Source: an uncultured Faecalibacterium sp.
GTDB lineage: Bacteria; Bacillota; Clostridia; Oscillospirales; Ruminococcaceae
Direction: 5' to 3'
NCBI GenBank assembly: GCA_934539245.1
Contig: CAKTCK010000042.1
Span: 1-16,857, forward strand
Length of the DNA: 16,857 nt
Under the pieces are notes generated by a model. The model searched no databases, was not told the origin of the DNA, and saw only the letters and a program-made list of their open reading frames with translations. Positions 7,778 through 14,283 of the stretch are shown here, piece after piece; the stretch's first letter is position 1; each line of letters begins with the position of its first letter. Position numbers and translations under genes: made by a program.

Positions 7778-7833
7778 CAAAGGCTCCCTCCCCGAGGGAG
7801 CTGGCAAAACCGATAGGTTTTGACTGAGGGAGT
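7778..7833 (+). repeat. Hairpin-rich interspersed repeat, copy C
   Basis: GGCT precedes CTCCCTC-CCC-GAGGGAG (7784-7800), then CTGG, CAAAACC-GATA-GGTTTTG (7805-7822), and ACTGAGGGAG. The plan is the same as copy B, but the second hairpin has a different sequence with compensated arms, suggesting that structure is conserved rather than sequence. Confidence 0.6.
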
Positions 7834-7860
7834 TCATTCCCCAGCAGGCTGTATACAGAC

Positions 7861-7947
7861 TGATATATCAATTTGTTGCGTTTGAGGACGGCTACTGATA
7901 TATCAACCGGGCGAAATACGCACGTTTTTTGCGCTATTGATATATCA
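7861..7947. repeat. Three copies of palindrome TGATATATCA
   Basis: The palindrome occurs at 7861-7870, 7896-7905 and 7938-7947. The flanks extend the match to CTGATATATCAA in all three, with the third copy inverted, so the second and third copies form 13-base inverted arms. ACCGGGC follows the second copy and recurs just after the third. It may be a cluster of regulator sites or the terminal repeats of a small element. Confidence 0.65.
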
Positions 7948-8034
7948 GTTCAGACCGGGCAGTTACTCGGCGGAGGGGAGAGGGAGTTGGAGAAGAAGGG
8001 AGCAGCGGGGGACGGCAGAGCATAAAAAATTACA

Positions 8035-8084
8035 GGCAGAACGGTAAATGTAACAGGAATTATTGAAATTTTTGCCGTTCTGCC
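8035..8084 (+). other. 14-bp stem-loop of unknown role
   Basis: GGCAGAACGGTAAA (8035-8048) pairs with TTTGCCGTTCTGCC (8071-8084), including one T-G wobble, around a 22-base loop. The wobble keeps the stem intact when transcribed in the plus direction. There is no T-run after it, so it is not a plain terminator. Confidence 0.5.
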
Positions 8085-8244
8085 CTTGTTGCATCCCAGA
8101 TTTTTATGCAAGTCATTGAAGTATACAAGTTGCACAGTTTTTCGGCGCAAGTTTATTCATTTCGGCAAGGACGTCGAATCTGTTCCGAAAACAAGAGCAA
8201 TATTTGTACGTTTTTATCCCGTATCACTGTAAATTGCATCTTTC

Positions 8245-8301
8245 TTTTTCTTGTGGCTTTTGTTATCATAATTGTATACAAGGGGGTATGTGCAGACCCC
8301 C
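8245..8301 (+). promoter_or_regulatory. Candidate promoter, GntR-like palindrome and leader hairpin
   Basis: CATAAT at 8267-8272 is a fair -10 with only a weak -35 (TTTTTC, 8245-8250), as expected of an activated promoter. It is followed by the perfect palindrome TTGTATACAA (8272-8281), which is the core of the Bacillus subtilis GntR operator. Immediately after, GGGGGT (8282-8287) and ACCCCC (8296-8301) form a hairpin that would sit at the very 5' end of the transcript. The promoter call is weak; the palindrome and hairpin are plain in the sequence. Confidence 0.45.
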
Positions 8302-8337
8302 TACATGAAGATGTTTTCTATTAGGAGGAGAACAAAA

Positions 8338-9729
8338 ATGAGCAAGGCAATTTCTCGTCGTAACTTCCTGATGGCTACCGGCGCTGTCGGTGCTGCAGGT
8401 CTGCTGGCTGCTTGCGGCAGCAAGCCCGTTGCTTCTTCCACCGCTTCTTCCGCTGCTTCTCAGGCTCCCGCTGCTTCCGCAGACGAGAGCCTGGCACTGT
8501 CTGACGGCCCCGTCAACCTGAGCATCAGCTGGTGGGGCGGCGACAGCCGTCACGCTGCTTACCAGAGCGCTCTGGAGGCTTTCCAGACCGAGCACTCCAA
8601 CATCACCGTGGAGCCCACCTTCGCCGCATGGTCCGGCTGGGAAGAGAAGATGGCTGCTGCCTTCATCGCAGGCAACGCACAGGATGTCTGCCAGGTGAAC
8701 TGGAACTGGCTGTACAACTACTCTGCTGACGGCAGCAAGTTCGTGGACCTGAACACCACCTCCAAGTTCATCGACCTGACCCAGTGGGATGCCGCTGCTA
8801 TGGACGCTTGCTATGTGGCCAACAGCCAGCAGTGCGTGCCCGTCTCCATGACCGGCCGTATCTTCTACTGGAACATGACCACCTTTAACAAGGCTGGCAT
8901 CACCGAGGTCCCCAAGTCTCTGGACGATCTGATGGCTGCCGGTAAGGCTTTCCAGGAGAAGCTGGGCAACGATTACTACCCCATGCACCTGGGCGCATAC
9001 GACCGTATGATCCTGATGGTGTTCTACCTCGAGTCCAAGTACGGCAAGGACTGGGCAGATCCCGTTACCTCCACCCTGAACTACACCGAGGATGAGATCG
9101 CTGAGGGTCTGGCTTTCATCAAGAGCCTGGTGGACAACCACGTCATGATGAACCTGAAGACCTACTACTCTGCAAACTCCGATACCGCTACCCACCAGTC
9201 CAACGAGTGGATCACCGGTAAGATCGCAGGCATCTTCGAGTGGGATTCCGCTGCTACTAAGTACGCTTCCGCTCTGGACGACAGCAACAAGGACGGCTTC
9301 ACCGTCGGCGAGGAGATCAAGTTCGGCGACAACAACGGCGGCTTCTCCAAGGTGTCCATGGGTCTGGCTATCACCAAGACCTGCAAGAACGTTGCCGAGG
9401 CTGCTACCCTGATCAACTTCCTGCTGAACGGGGAGAAGGGTGCTTCCATCATGGGTTCCGAGTGCGGCATCCCCGCTTCTAAGGCTGGCCTGAAGTTTGC
9501 TCAGGACGCAGGCGCTGTCAAGAGCCTGGTTGCTGACGCAAATGCCAAGGTCATGGCCTTCACCACCAACAAGCTGGATCCCCTGTTCGAGAACAACGAC
9601 CTGAAGGCTTCCGGCACCGGTATCTATCAGGAAGTGTTCGACAACATCGACTACGGCGATCAGACCCCCGAAGAGGCTGTTGAGACCCTGCTGGACGGCA
9701 TGGAGTCTGTTGGTTACACCGTCGGCTAA
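8338..9729 (+). CDS. ABC transporter sugar-binding lipoprotein (CUT1 family)
   Basis: The protein has 463 residues. The signal peptide reads SRRNFLM at 6-12, a good twin-arginine motif, followed by a hydrophobic stretch and the lipobox LAAC with C26 as the lipidated residue. A Ser/Ala/Pro-rich linker (about 28-50) leads to the solute-binding domain of COG1653 type (LSISWWGGDSRHAAYQSALEAF, then a typical GKAFQEKLG and SMGLAITKTCKN). It should capture an oligosaccharide at the cell surface for the two permeases downstream. Because of the GH28 and GH105 genes nearby, a galacturonate-containing pectin fragment is the most likely ligand (inference). The start at 8338 follows AGGAGG at 8323-8328. 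A terminator separates it from the permeases, which would make it more abundant than they are. Confidence 0.93.
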   Translation: MSKAISRRNFLMATGAVGAAGLLAACGSKPVASSTASSAASQAPAASADESLALSDGPVNLSISWWGGDSRHAAYQSALEAFQTEHSNITVEPTFAAWSGWEEKMAAAFIAGNAQDVCQVNWNWLYNYSADGSKFVDLNTTSKFIDLTQWDAAAMDACYVANSQQCVPVSMTGRIFYWNMTTFNKAGITEVPKSLDDLMAAGKAFQEKLGNDYYPMHLGAYDRMILMVFYLESKYGKDWADPVTSTLNYTEDEIAEGLAFIKSLVDNHVMMNLKTYYSANSDTATHQSNEWITGKIAGIFEWDSAATKYASALDDSNKDGFTVGEEIKFGDNNGGFSKVSMGLAITKTCKNVAEAATLINFLLNGEKGASIMGSECGIPASKAGLKFAQDAGAVKSLVADANAKVMAFTTNKLDPLFENNDLKASGTGIYQEVFDNIDYGDQTPEEAVETLLDGMESVGYTVG

Positions 9730-9780
9730 GCTTATCACACTGACAGCAGCCTGAACCGGGCGCTGTTCTCTGAATTGAAT

Positions 9781-9821
9781 AAGGGCACCTGCCGCCCGTA
9801 CGGCAGATGCCCTTGTTTTTT
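9781..9821 (+). terminator. Rho-independent terminator between binding protein and permeases
   Basis: AAGGGCACCTGCCG (9781-9794) pairs with CGGCAGATGCCCTT (9801-9814), with one C/A mismatch, around a 6-base loop, followed by G and six T bases. As I see no clear promoter in the 91 bases before the permease, partial read-through is likely. Confidence 0.88.
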
Positions 9822-9912
9822 CGGAGAATGGTTATCAAATCTTGAAAGAATTGTTACCGGTCTGTGACCTGCTGCACTGTTCGCTTCAAATCCTGTAAAA
9901 GGAGGACTTCGG

Positions 9913-10842
9913 ATGAAAAAAAGTAATGCGCCCGCAGGCGCACGAACTCCGTTCCAGAAATGGGTCGATAAGTATCAGGGTCTGTTTTATCTGATCCCCT
10001 GGATCATCGGCTTTCTCGTCTTTAAGGCATTCCCCTTCGGTCAGTCGCTGTATTACAGCTTCACCGATATGAACTTCTTCAAGGACGGCACCAGCTTTGT
10101 TGGTCTGGCCAACTACATTACCGCATTCCACACCAAAAAGATCACCAAGGCGCTGATCATCACCTTCAAGTACGCCTTTATCACCGTGCCCCTGAAGCTG
10201 ATCTTCGCGCTGTTCATCGCCTACATCCTGAACTTCAAGATCGCCTGCGTTAACCTGTTCCGCACCGTGTACTACATCCCCTCCATTCTGGGCGGCTCTG
10301 TGGCTATCGCCGTGCTGTGGAAGGCTGTGTTCAGCGTGGACGGTCTGCTGAATACCGTGGTCCGCGCTGTCACCTTTGGTGCGGTGCAGGGTCCCGAGTG
10401 GCTGTCTGACCCCAACTACGCACTGTGGATCATCTGCTTCCTGCGTATATGGCAGTTCGGTTCCGCCATGGTGCTGTTCCTTGCTGCACTGAAGGGCGTG
10501 CCCGCAGACCTGTACGAGGCTGCTACCATCGACGGCGCCGGCAAGTGGCGTCAGTTCTTCTCCATCACCGTTCCGATGATCACCCCCATCATCTTCTACA
10601 ACCTGGTCACTCAGATCTGCCAGGCTTTCCAGGAGTTCAACGGCCCCTATATCATCACCAACGGTGGTCCCCGTGGTTCCACTACCCTGATCTCCCTGCT
10701 GGTTTACAACTACGCATTCAAGTCCTACGACATGGGCATGGCTTCTGCTCTGGCATGGATCATGTTCATCATCGTCTGCATCCTGACGATCATTGCGTTC
10801 ACCAGCCAGAAGAAGTGGGTCTACTACTCGGATGAAAGGTAA
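9913..10842 (+). CDS. ABC sugar transporter permease, UgpA/MalF-like
   Basis: The 309-residue protein has about six membrane segments (the first is LFYLIPWIIGFLVFKAFPFG) and the cytoplasmic coupling EAA loop at about 202 (EAATIDGAGKWRQFF, ending in VPMITP). This is the first of the two permease subunits of a CUT1 carbohydrate importer (COG1175 type). An AAGGAGG lies just upstream of the ATG. The next gene encodes its partner; no ATPase gene is present in the window, so a shared MsmX-type ATPase encoded elsewhere is expected. Confidence 0.94.
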   Translation: MKKSNAPAGARTPFQKWVDKYQGLFYLIPWIIGFLVFKAFPFGQSLYYSFTDMNFFKDGTSFVGLANYITAFHTKKITKALIITFKYAFITVPLKLIFALFIAYILNFKIACVNLFRTVYYIPSILGGSVAIAVLWKAVFSVDGLLNTVVRAVTFGAVQGPEWLSDPNYALWIICFLRIWQFGSAMVLFLAALKGVPADLYEAATIDGAGKWRQFFSITVPMITPIIFYNLVTQICQAFQEFNGPYIITNGGPRGSTTLISLLVYNYAFKSYDMGMASALAWIMFIIVCILTIIAFTSQKKWVYYSDER

Positions 10843-10852
10843 GGTGACCAAT

Positions 10853-11710
10853 ATGGGAATGAAAGCATCGAATAAGATCGCAACCTTCTTTAAGTACTTC
10901 GTGCTGATCCTGGTTGGTGTCATCATGATCTATCCTCTGCTGTGGATGATCAGCGCTACCTTCAAGGATAACAGCGAGATCTTTGCAGGCATCAGCCTGT
11001 GGATCAAAAAGCCTACGCTGGATGGCTACCGCAACGCCCTGAACAACTTCGGCGGCTCCATCAACATCCTGCAGGCTATGCTCAACACTTACAGCTACGT
11101 CATCCCCAAGGTGATCTGCACTGTGGTGTCTGCCTGTGTTGCCGCTTACGGCTTTGGCCGTTTCGACTTCCCCGGCCGCAAGCTGCTGTTCAACATCATG
11201 CTGGCCACCCTGTTCCTGCCGCAGGTCGTGCTGAACGTGCCGCAGTACCTGCTGTACAACAAGTTCGGCTGGGTGGATAGCCCCTTCTATCTGGCCATCT
11301 GGGTGCACTGCGCATTTGCTACCGAGACCTACTTCGTGTATCAGCTGGTGCAGTTCATGCGCAACGTCCCGCGTGATCTGGACGAGGCTGCCGCCATTGA
11401 CGGCTGCTCCTCCTTCCAGACCCTGTACAAGGTCATCGTGCCCATGCTGGGACCCGCTCTGGTGTCCTGCGCACTGTTCCAGTTCATGTGGAGCTGCAAC
11501 GACTTTATGGGCCCGCTGCTTTACGTCAGCACCCCCGGCAAGTACCCCATGTCCCTGTTCGTCAAGCTGTCCATGGACGGTGATACCGGCTTTGCATGGA
11601 ACAAGATCCTTGCTCTGTCCCTCATCTCCATCCTGCCGCAGCTGATCGTATTCTTCTGTGCACAGGATCAGTTCGTTGAAGGTATCTCCGCAGGTGCCGT
11701 CAAGGGCTAA
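10853..11710 (+). CDS. ABC sugar transporter permease, UgpE/MalG-like
   Basis: The protein has 285 residues from the ATG at 10853, with six predicted membrane segments and the EAA loop at about 178 (EAAAIDGCSSFQTLYKVIVP). It is the second permease subunit (COG0395 type). The frame is open further upstream (ATG at 10832, overlapping the end of the first permease), but AAGGTG six bases before 10853 supports the later start. It ends at the terminator shared with the convergent AraC gene. Confidence 0.93.
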   Translation: MGMKASNKIATFFKYFVLILVGVIMIYPLLWMISATFKDNSEIFAGISLWIKKPTLDGYRNALNNFGGSINILQAMLNTYSYVIPKVICTVVSACVAAYGFGRFDFPGRKLLFNIMLATLFLPQVVLNVPQYLLYNKFGWVDSPFYLAIWVHCAFATETYFVYQLVQFMRNVPRDLDEAAAIDGCSSFQTLYKVIVPMLGPALVSCALFQFMWSCNDFMGPLLYVSTPGKYPMSLFVKLSMDGDTGFAWNKILALSLISILPQLIVFFCAQDQFVEGISAGAVKG

Positions 11711-11738
11711 TGCGCCATAAGAACATCTGACCAAGACC

Positions 11739-11781
11739 AACACCCCCTGTGCTGCTCCCAACGGATGGCACAGGGGGTGTT
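11739..11781. terminator. Two-way terminator between permease and AraC genes
   Basis: AACACCCCCTGTGC (11739-11752) and GCACAGGGGGTGTT (11768-11781) form a perfect 14-bp stem with a 15-base loop. It serves the permease operon from the left and the AraC gene from the right; the T-runs are short on both sides. Confidence 0.8.
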
Positions 11782-11793
11782 TTGGTTGATACA

Positions 11794-12612
11794 TCATTTC
11801 GTCTGCTTTTTGCGGTACTGCAAAGGACTGATATCCATCACCTCGCGGAACACGCGGCGGAAGTGGGCGGCGCTGGCAAAGCCGGTCTGCTCGGCAATAT
11901 CGCTGATGGACAGCTCGGTGGTCTCCAGCAGCTTCTGCGCAGCCTCGATGCGGCGGTTGTTCAGGTAATCTACGATGGACTGCCCGGTCACCCGCCGGAA
12001 CAGGCGGCTGAGGTAGTAAGGGGAGAGGTAGAACCGTGCCGCCACCTCGGTAAGAGAGAACTTTTGCCGGTAGTTGGCGGCAAGGTAGCCGCACACCTGC
12101 TCAATGGTCTCGTTGCGGGGGCGCGCTGCGGCGCTGCTCTCGGCAAGGCACTCCTGTTCTACATAATGCAGGATCAGCAGCAGGTACAGCCCGCCGGGGT
12201 AGTCTTGCTCCGGCATGGCGGAGCGCATCATCTCCAGCAGGGTGCGCAGGCGGCGGGTCCACAGCACCGGGCCGTACAGCACCGTTGCCTCCCCGGGCAC
12301 GAACAGCCGGGCAAAATCCTGTTGGGTGGCGCTGCGCAGCTCGTGCAGGGCGCTGAGCGGAAAGCGGCAGCCCACCAGCTCCGGTACGGCTGCACCGGCG
12401 GCGGTGAGCACGGCGTCCCCCGCGCCCAGCAGCAGCGCGCTGCCGGGGTTCAGCAGCAGACTGTTTTCCCCCATTTGCAGGGTGCAGCTGCCCTCGCTTA
12501 CCAGCAGAAAGGTGCACATCTCCTCGTCTGCCGTCAGCTCCAGCCTGCTGCCGGTCAGCCGCACAGTGTCTGCCTTTACCTTGGCGTTGATCTTTTCCCG
12601 TTCCGCTTTCAT
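11794..12612 (-). CDS. AraC-family transcriptional regulator
   Basis: The 272-residue protein has an N-terminal cupin-like sensing domain (about 15-150, with FLLVSEGSCTLQMGENSLLLNPGSALLLGAG split by turns) and a C-terminal pair of helix-turn-helix motifs (about 165-270: FSLTEVAARFYLSPYYLSRLFRRVTG and ISDIAEQTGFASAAHFRRVF). The start at 12612 is chosen over an ATG at 12621 because AAAGGA lies eight bases before it. The gene is divergent from the GH28-GH105 pair and convergent with the transporter, so it most likely activates one or both in response to a pectin-derived sugar (inference from position). Confidence 0.93.
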   Translation of the reverse strand: MKAEREKINAKVKADTVRLTGSRLELTADEEMCTFLLVSEGSCTLQMGENSLLLNPGSALLLGAGDAVLTAAGAAVPELVGCRFPLSALHELRSATQQDFARLFVPGEATVLYGPVLWTRRLRTLLEMMRSAMPEQDYPGGLYLLLILHYVEQECLAESSAAARPRNETIEQVCGYLAANYRQKFSLTEVAARFYLSPYYLSRLFRRVTGQSIVDYLNNRRIEAAQKLLETTELSISDIAEQTGFASAAHFRRVFREVMDISPLQYRKKQTK

Positions 12613-12638
12613 TTTGCGCATCCTTTCCGAAAACAGCC

Positions 12639-12697
12639 CTCCCGGTGGCCGGGAGAGCGCTTTTCCTCATGATACCACGTCTGCCCCGTGGGGGCAA
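12639..12697 (-). promoter_or_regulatory. araC-type gene promoter and hairpins in the divergent region
   Basis: On the minus strand, TTGCCC (12697-12692) and TATCAT (12674-12669) are 17 bases apart, a fair promoter for the AraC gene. The gap also has two small palindromes: CTCCCGG-TGG-CCGGGAG (12639-12655) and TGCCCC-GTG-GGGGCA (12682-12696), the latter within the promoter. AGCGCT at 12656-12661, at the predicted start of the AraC transcript, resembles a LacI-family core. I found no clear promoter for GH28, in keeping with activator dependence. Confidence 0.55.
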
Positions 12698-12723
12698 GAC
12701 AAACTCACAGGAGGTTATTTCGC

Positions 12724-14280
12724 ATGAATCTGACCCTGATCCGTTCCATGACCCGCAGCGCCGTTTTCGAGCTGGAAAACGAGCTGTGCTACCGTCCGGC
12801 ACACCCCTTTACCGTTGCCCTGAACGGCACGACGGTATACGAAGCCTGCAACACCAACGTGTTCTCCCTGTTCTCCTTGCTGCCCGGCACCACCTATACG
12901 GTGGAGGTGCAGGCCGAGGGCGAGACCCTGAAACTGGATTTCACCACCGAGACCGAGACCTTCTTCGTGGATGCTGCCCGCTACGGTCTGGTGGCGGATG
13001 GCGAGACCGACAACACCGTGCGGCTGCAGGCGGCGCTGTCCACCTGCCCCAAGGGCGGTACGGTGTATGTGCCCGCCGGCCGCTACCGCACCGCCAGCCT
13101 GTTCATGAAGAGCAACACCACCCTGTATCTGGAAAAGGGCGCTGTGCTGCTGGGCGACAACGACCGCACCCATTACCCCATCCTGCCCGGCGTGCTGCCC
13201 AGCGAGAACGAGGTGGACGAGTACTATCTGACCGGCTGGGAGGGTAACCCGCTGGACAGCTTTGCAGGTCTTTTGAACATCACGCAGGTGCATGACGTGG
13301 TGGTGACCGGTGAGGGCACGCTGGACTGCGATGCTGAAAACGGCGACTGGTGGGTGAACCCCAAGGTCAAGCGCATTGCATGGCGTCCCCGCGCCGTGGC
13401 TGCGGTGGATAGCGAGAACGTCTGCCTGCACGGCATCACGGTGCAGAACAGCTACTCGTGGACCATCCACCCCATCTTTGTCAAGCACCTGGACCTGCTC
13501 AACTTCAATATCAACAACCCCTACAACGCCCCCAACACGGACGGCATCGACCCCGAGAGCTGCGAGTATATCCGCATCATCGGCATGAACATCCATGTGG
13601 GCGACGACTGCATCGCCATGAAGGCCAGCAAGGTCTTTTTGGGCATGAAGCTGAAGCGCAGCTGCGAGCACACCGTCATCCGCAACTGCCTGCTGGACAA
13701 GGGCCACGGCGGCATCGTCATCGGCAGCGAGATGAGCGGCGGCGTCAAGGACATGGTAGTGACCCAGTGCCTGATGGACCACACTGACCGCGGTCTGCGG
13801 GTCAAGACCCGCCGCGGCCGCGGCAACACCGCCGTCATCGACGGGCTGGTGTTCCGCAACGTGGAGATGCGGGGCGTCAAGGCACCCTTCGTCATCAATA
13901 TGTTCTACTTCTGCGACCCGGACGGCCACGGCCCTTATGTGCAGTGCCGCGAGCCGATGCCGGTGGACGAGTACACCCCCAAGCTGGGCAGCCTGACCAT
14001 GGAGAACATCGTGGCCACCGACGCCCAGTTCGCGGGCTGCTACTTCGACGGTCTGCCGGAGCAGCCCATCGAGCGGGTGACCATGCGGGATGTGAGCATC
14101 ACCTTCGACCCCAACGCCAAGGAGGGACAGGCTGCCATGGCCGATAACCGTCCGCTGGTGAAAAAGCTGGCCATCTATGCAGAGAACGTCAAGGAGATCG
14201 ACCTGCACAACGTAAAGATCGAGGGCTACGAGGGCGAGCGGCTGCACTTTGTCAACGTAGGACATTTTGAGGAGGACTGA
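12724..14280 (+). CDS. Glycoside hydrolase family 28, polygalacturonase-type, cytoplasmic
   Basis: The 518-residue enzyme has an N-terminal fibronectin III-like domain (about 1-80) and a right-handed beta-helix with all GH28 signatures: NTDGID (N271, D273), GDDCIA (D294, D295), GHGGIVIGSE (H328) and RGLRVK (R359, K361). It should hydrolyse alpha-linked galacturonate bonds in homogalacturonan or rhamnogalacturonan. There is no signal peptide, so it acts inside the cell on imported short chains, which suggests exo-activity. The start follows AGGAGG at 12709-12714. GH105 follows three bases after the stop, so the two act together. The exact substrate (homogalacturonan or RG-I) is not readable from the sequence. 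Confidence 0.94.
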   Translation: MNLTLIRSMTRSAVFELENELCYRPAHPFTVALNGTTVYEACNTNVFSLFSLLPGTTYTVEVQAEGETLKLDFTTETETFFVDAARYGLVADGETDNTVRLQAALSTCPKGGTVYVPAGRYRTASLFMKSNTTLYLEKGAVLLGDNDRTHYPILPGVLPSENEVDEYYLTGWEGNPLDSFAGLLNITQVHDVVVTGEGTLDCDAENGDWWVNPKVKRIAWRPRAVAAVDSENVCLHGITVQNSYSWTIHPIFVKHLDLLNFNINNPYNAPNTDGIDPESCEYIRIIGMNIHVGDDCIAMKASKVFLGMKLKRSCEHTVIRNCLLDKGHGGIVIGSEMSGGVKDMVVTQCLMDHTDRGLRVKTRRGRGNTAVIDGLVFRNVEMRGVKAPFVINMFYFCDPDGHGPYVQCREPMPVDEYTPKLGSLTMENIVATDAQFAGCYFDGLPEQPIERVTMRDVSITFDPNAKEGQAAMADNRPLVKKLAIYAENVKEIDLHNVKIEGYEGERLHFVNVGHFEED

Positions 14281-14283
14281 CCC

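Larger units (their letters stand above)
7508..8337. other. Long gene-poor region with repeats and regulatory sequence
   Basis: No frame here has a supported ribosome site or recognisable protein. From left to right it holds three hairpin-rich repeat copies (7519-7833), a 10-bp palindrome present three times (7861-7947), a purine-rich stretch (about 7971-8016), a 14-bp stem-loop (8035-8084), a small TTGCAT/ATGCAA inverted repeat (8089-8111), and the promoter region of the sugar-binding protein gene (about 8117-8337). Confidence 0.7.

Noticed and set aside
7393..7871. Open frames of 144 residues (plus) and 137 residues (minus) across the repeat region
   Set aside because: They run through the tdk terminator and the hairpin repeats and have no ribosome site or protein-like composition.
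7519..7950. CRISPR array
   Set aside because: Repeats are few, unequal in length and orientation, internally palindromic, and there are no regular spacers or cas genes.
7950..8150. 66-residue open frame on the minus strand
   Set aside because: No ribosome site, and it runs through the stem-loop and the purine-rich stretch; not protein-like.
8266..9738. 490-residue open frame on the minus strand
   Set aside because: It is antisense to the sugar-binding protein gene and has no domain; codon bias explains it.
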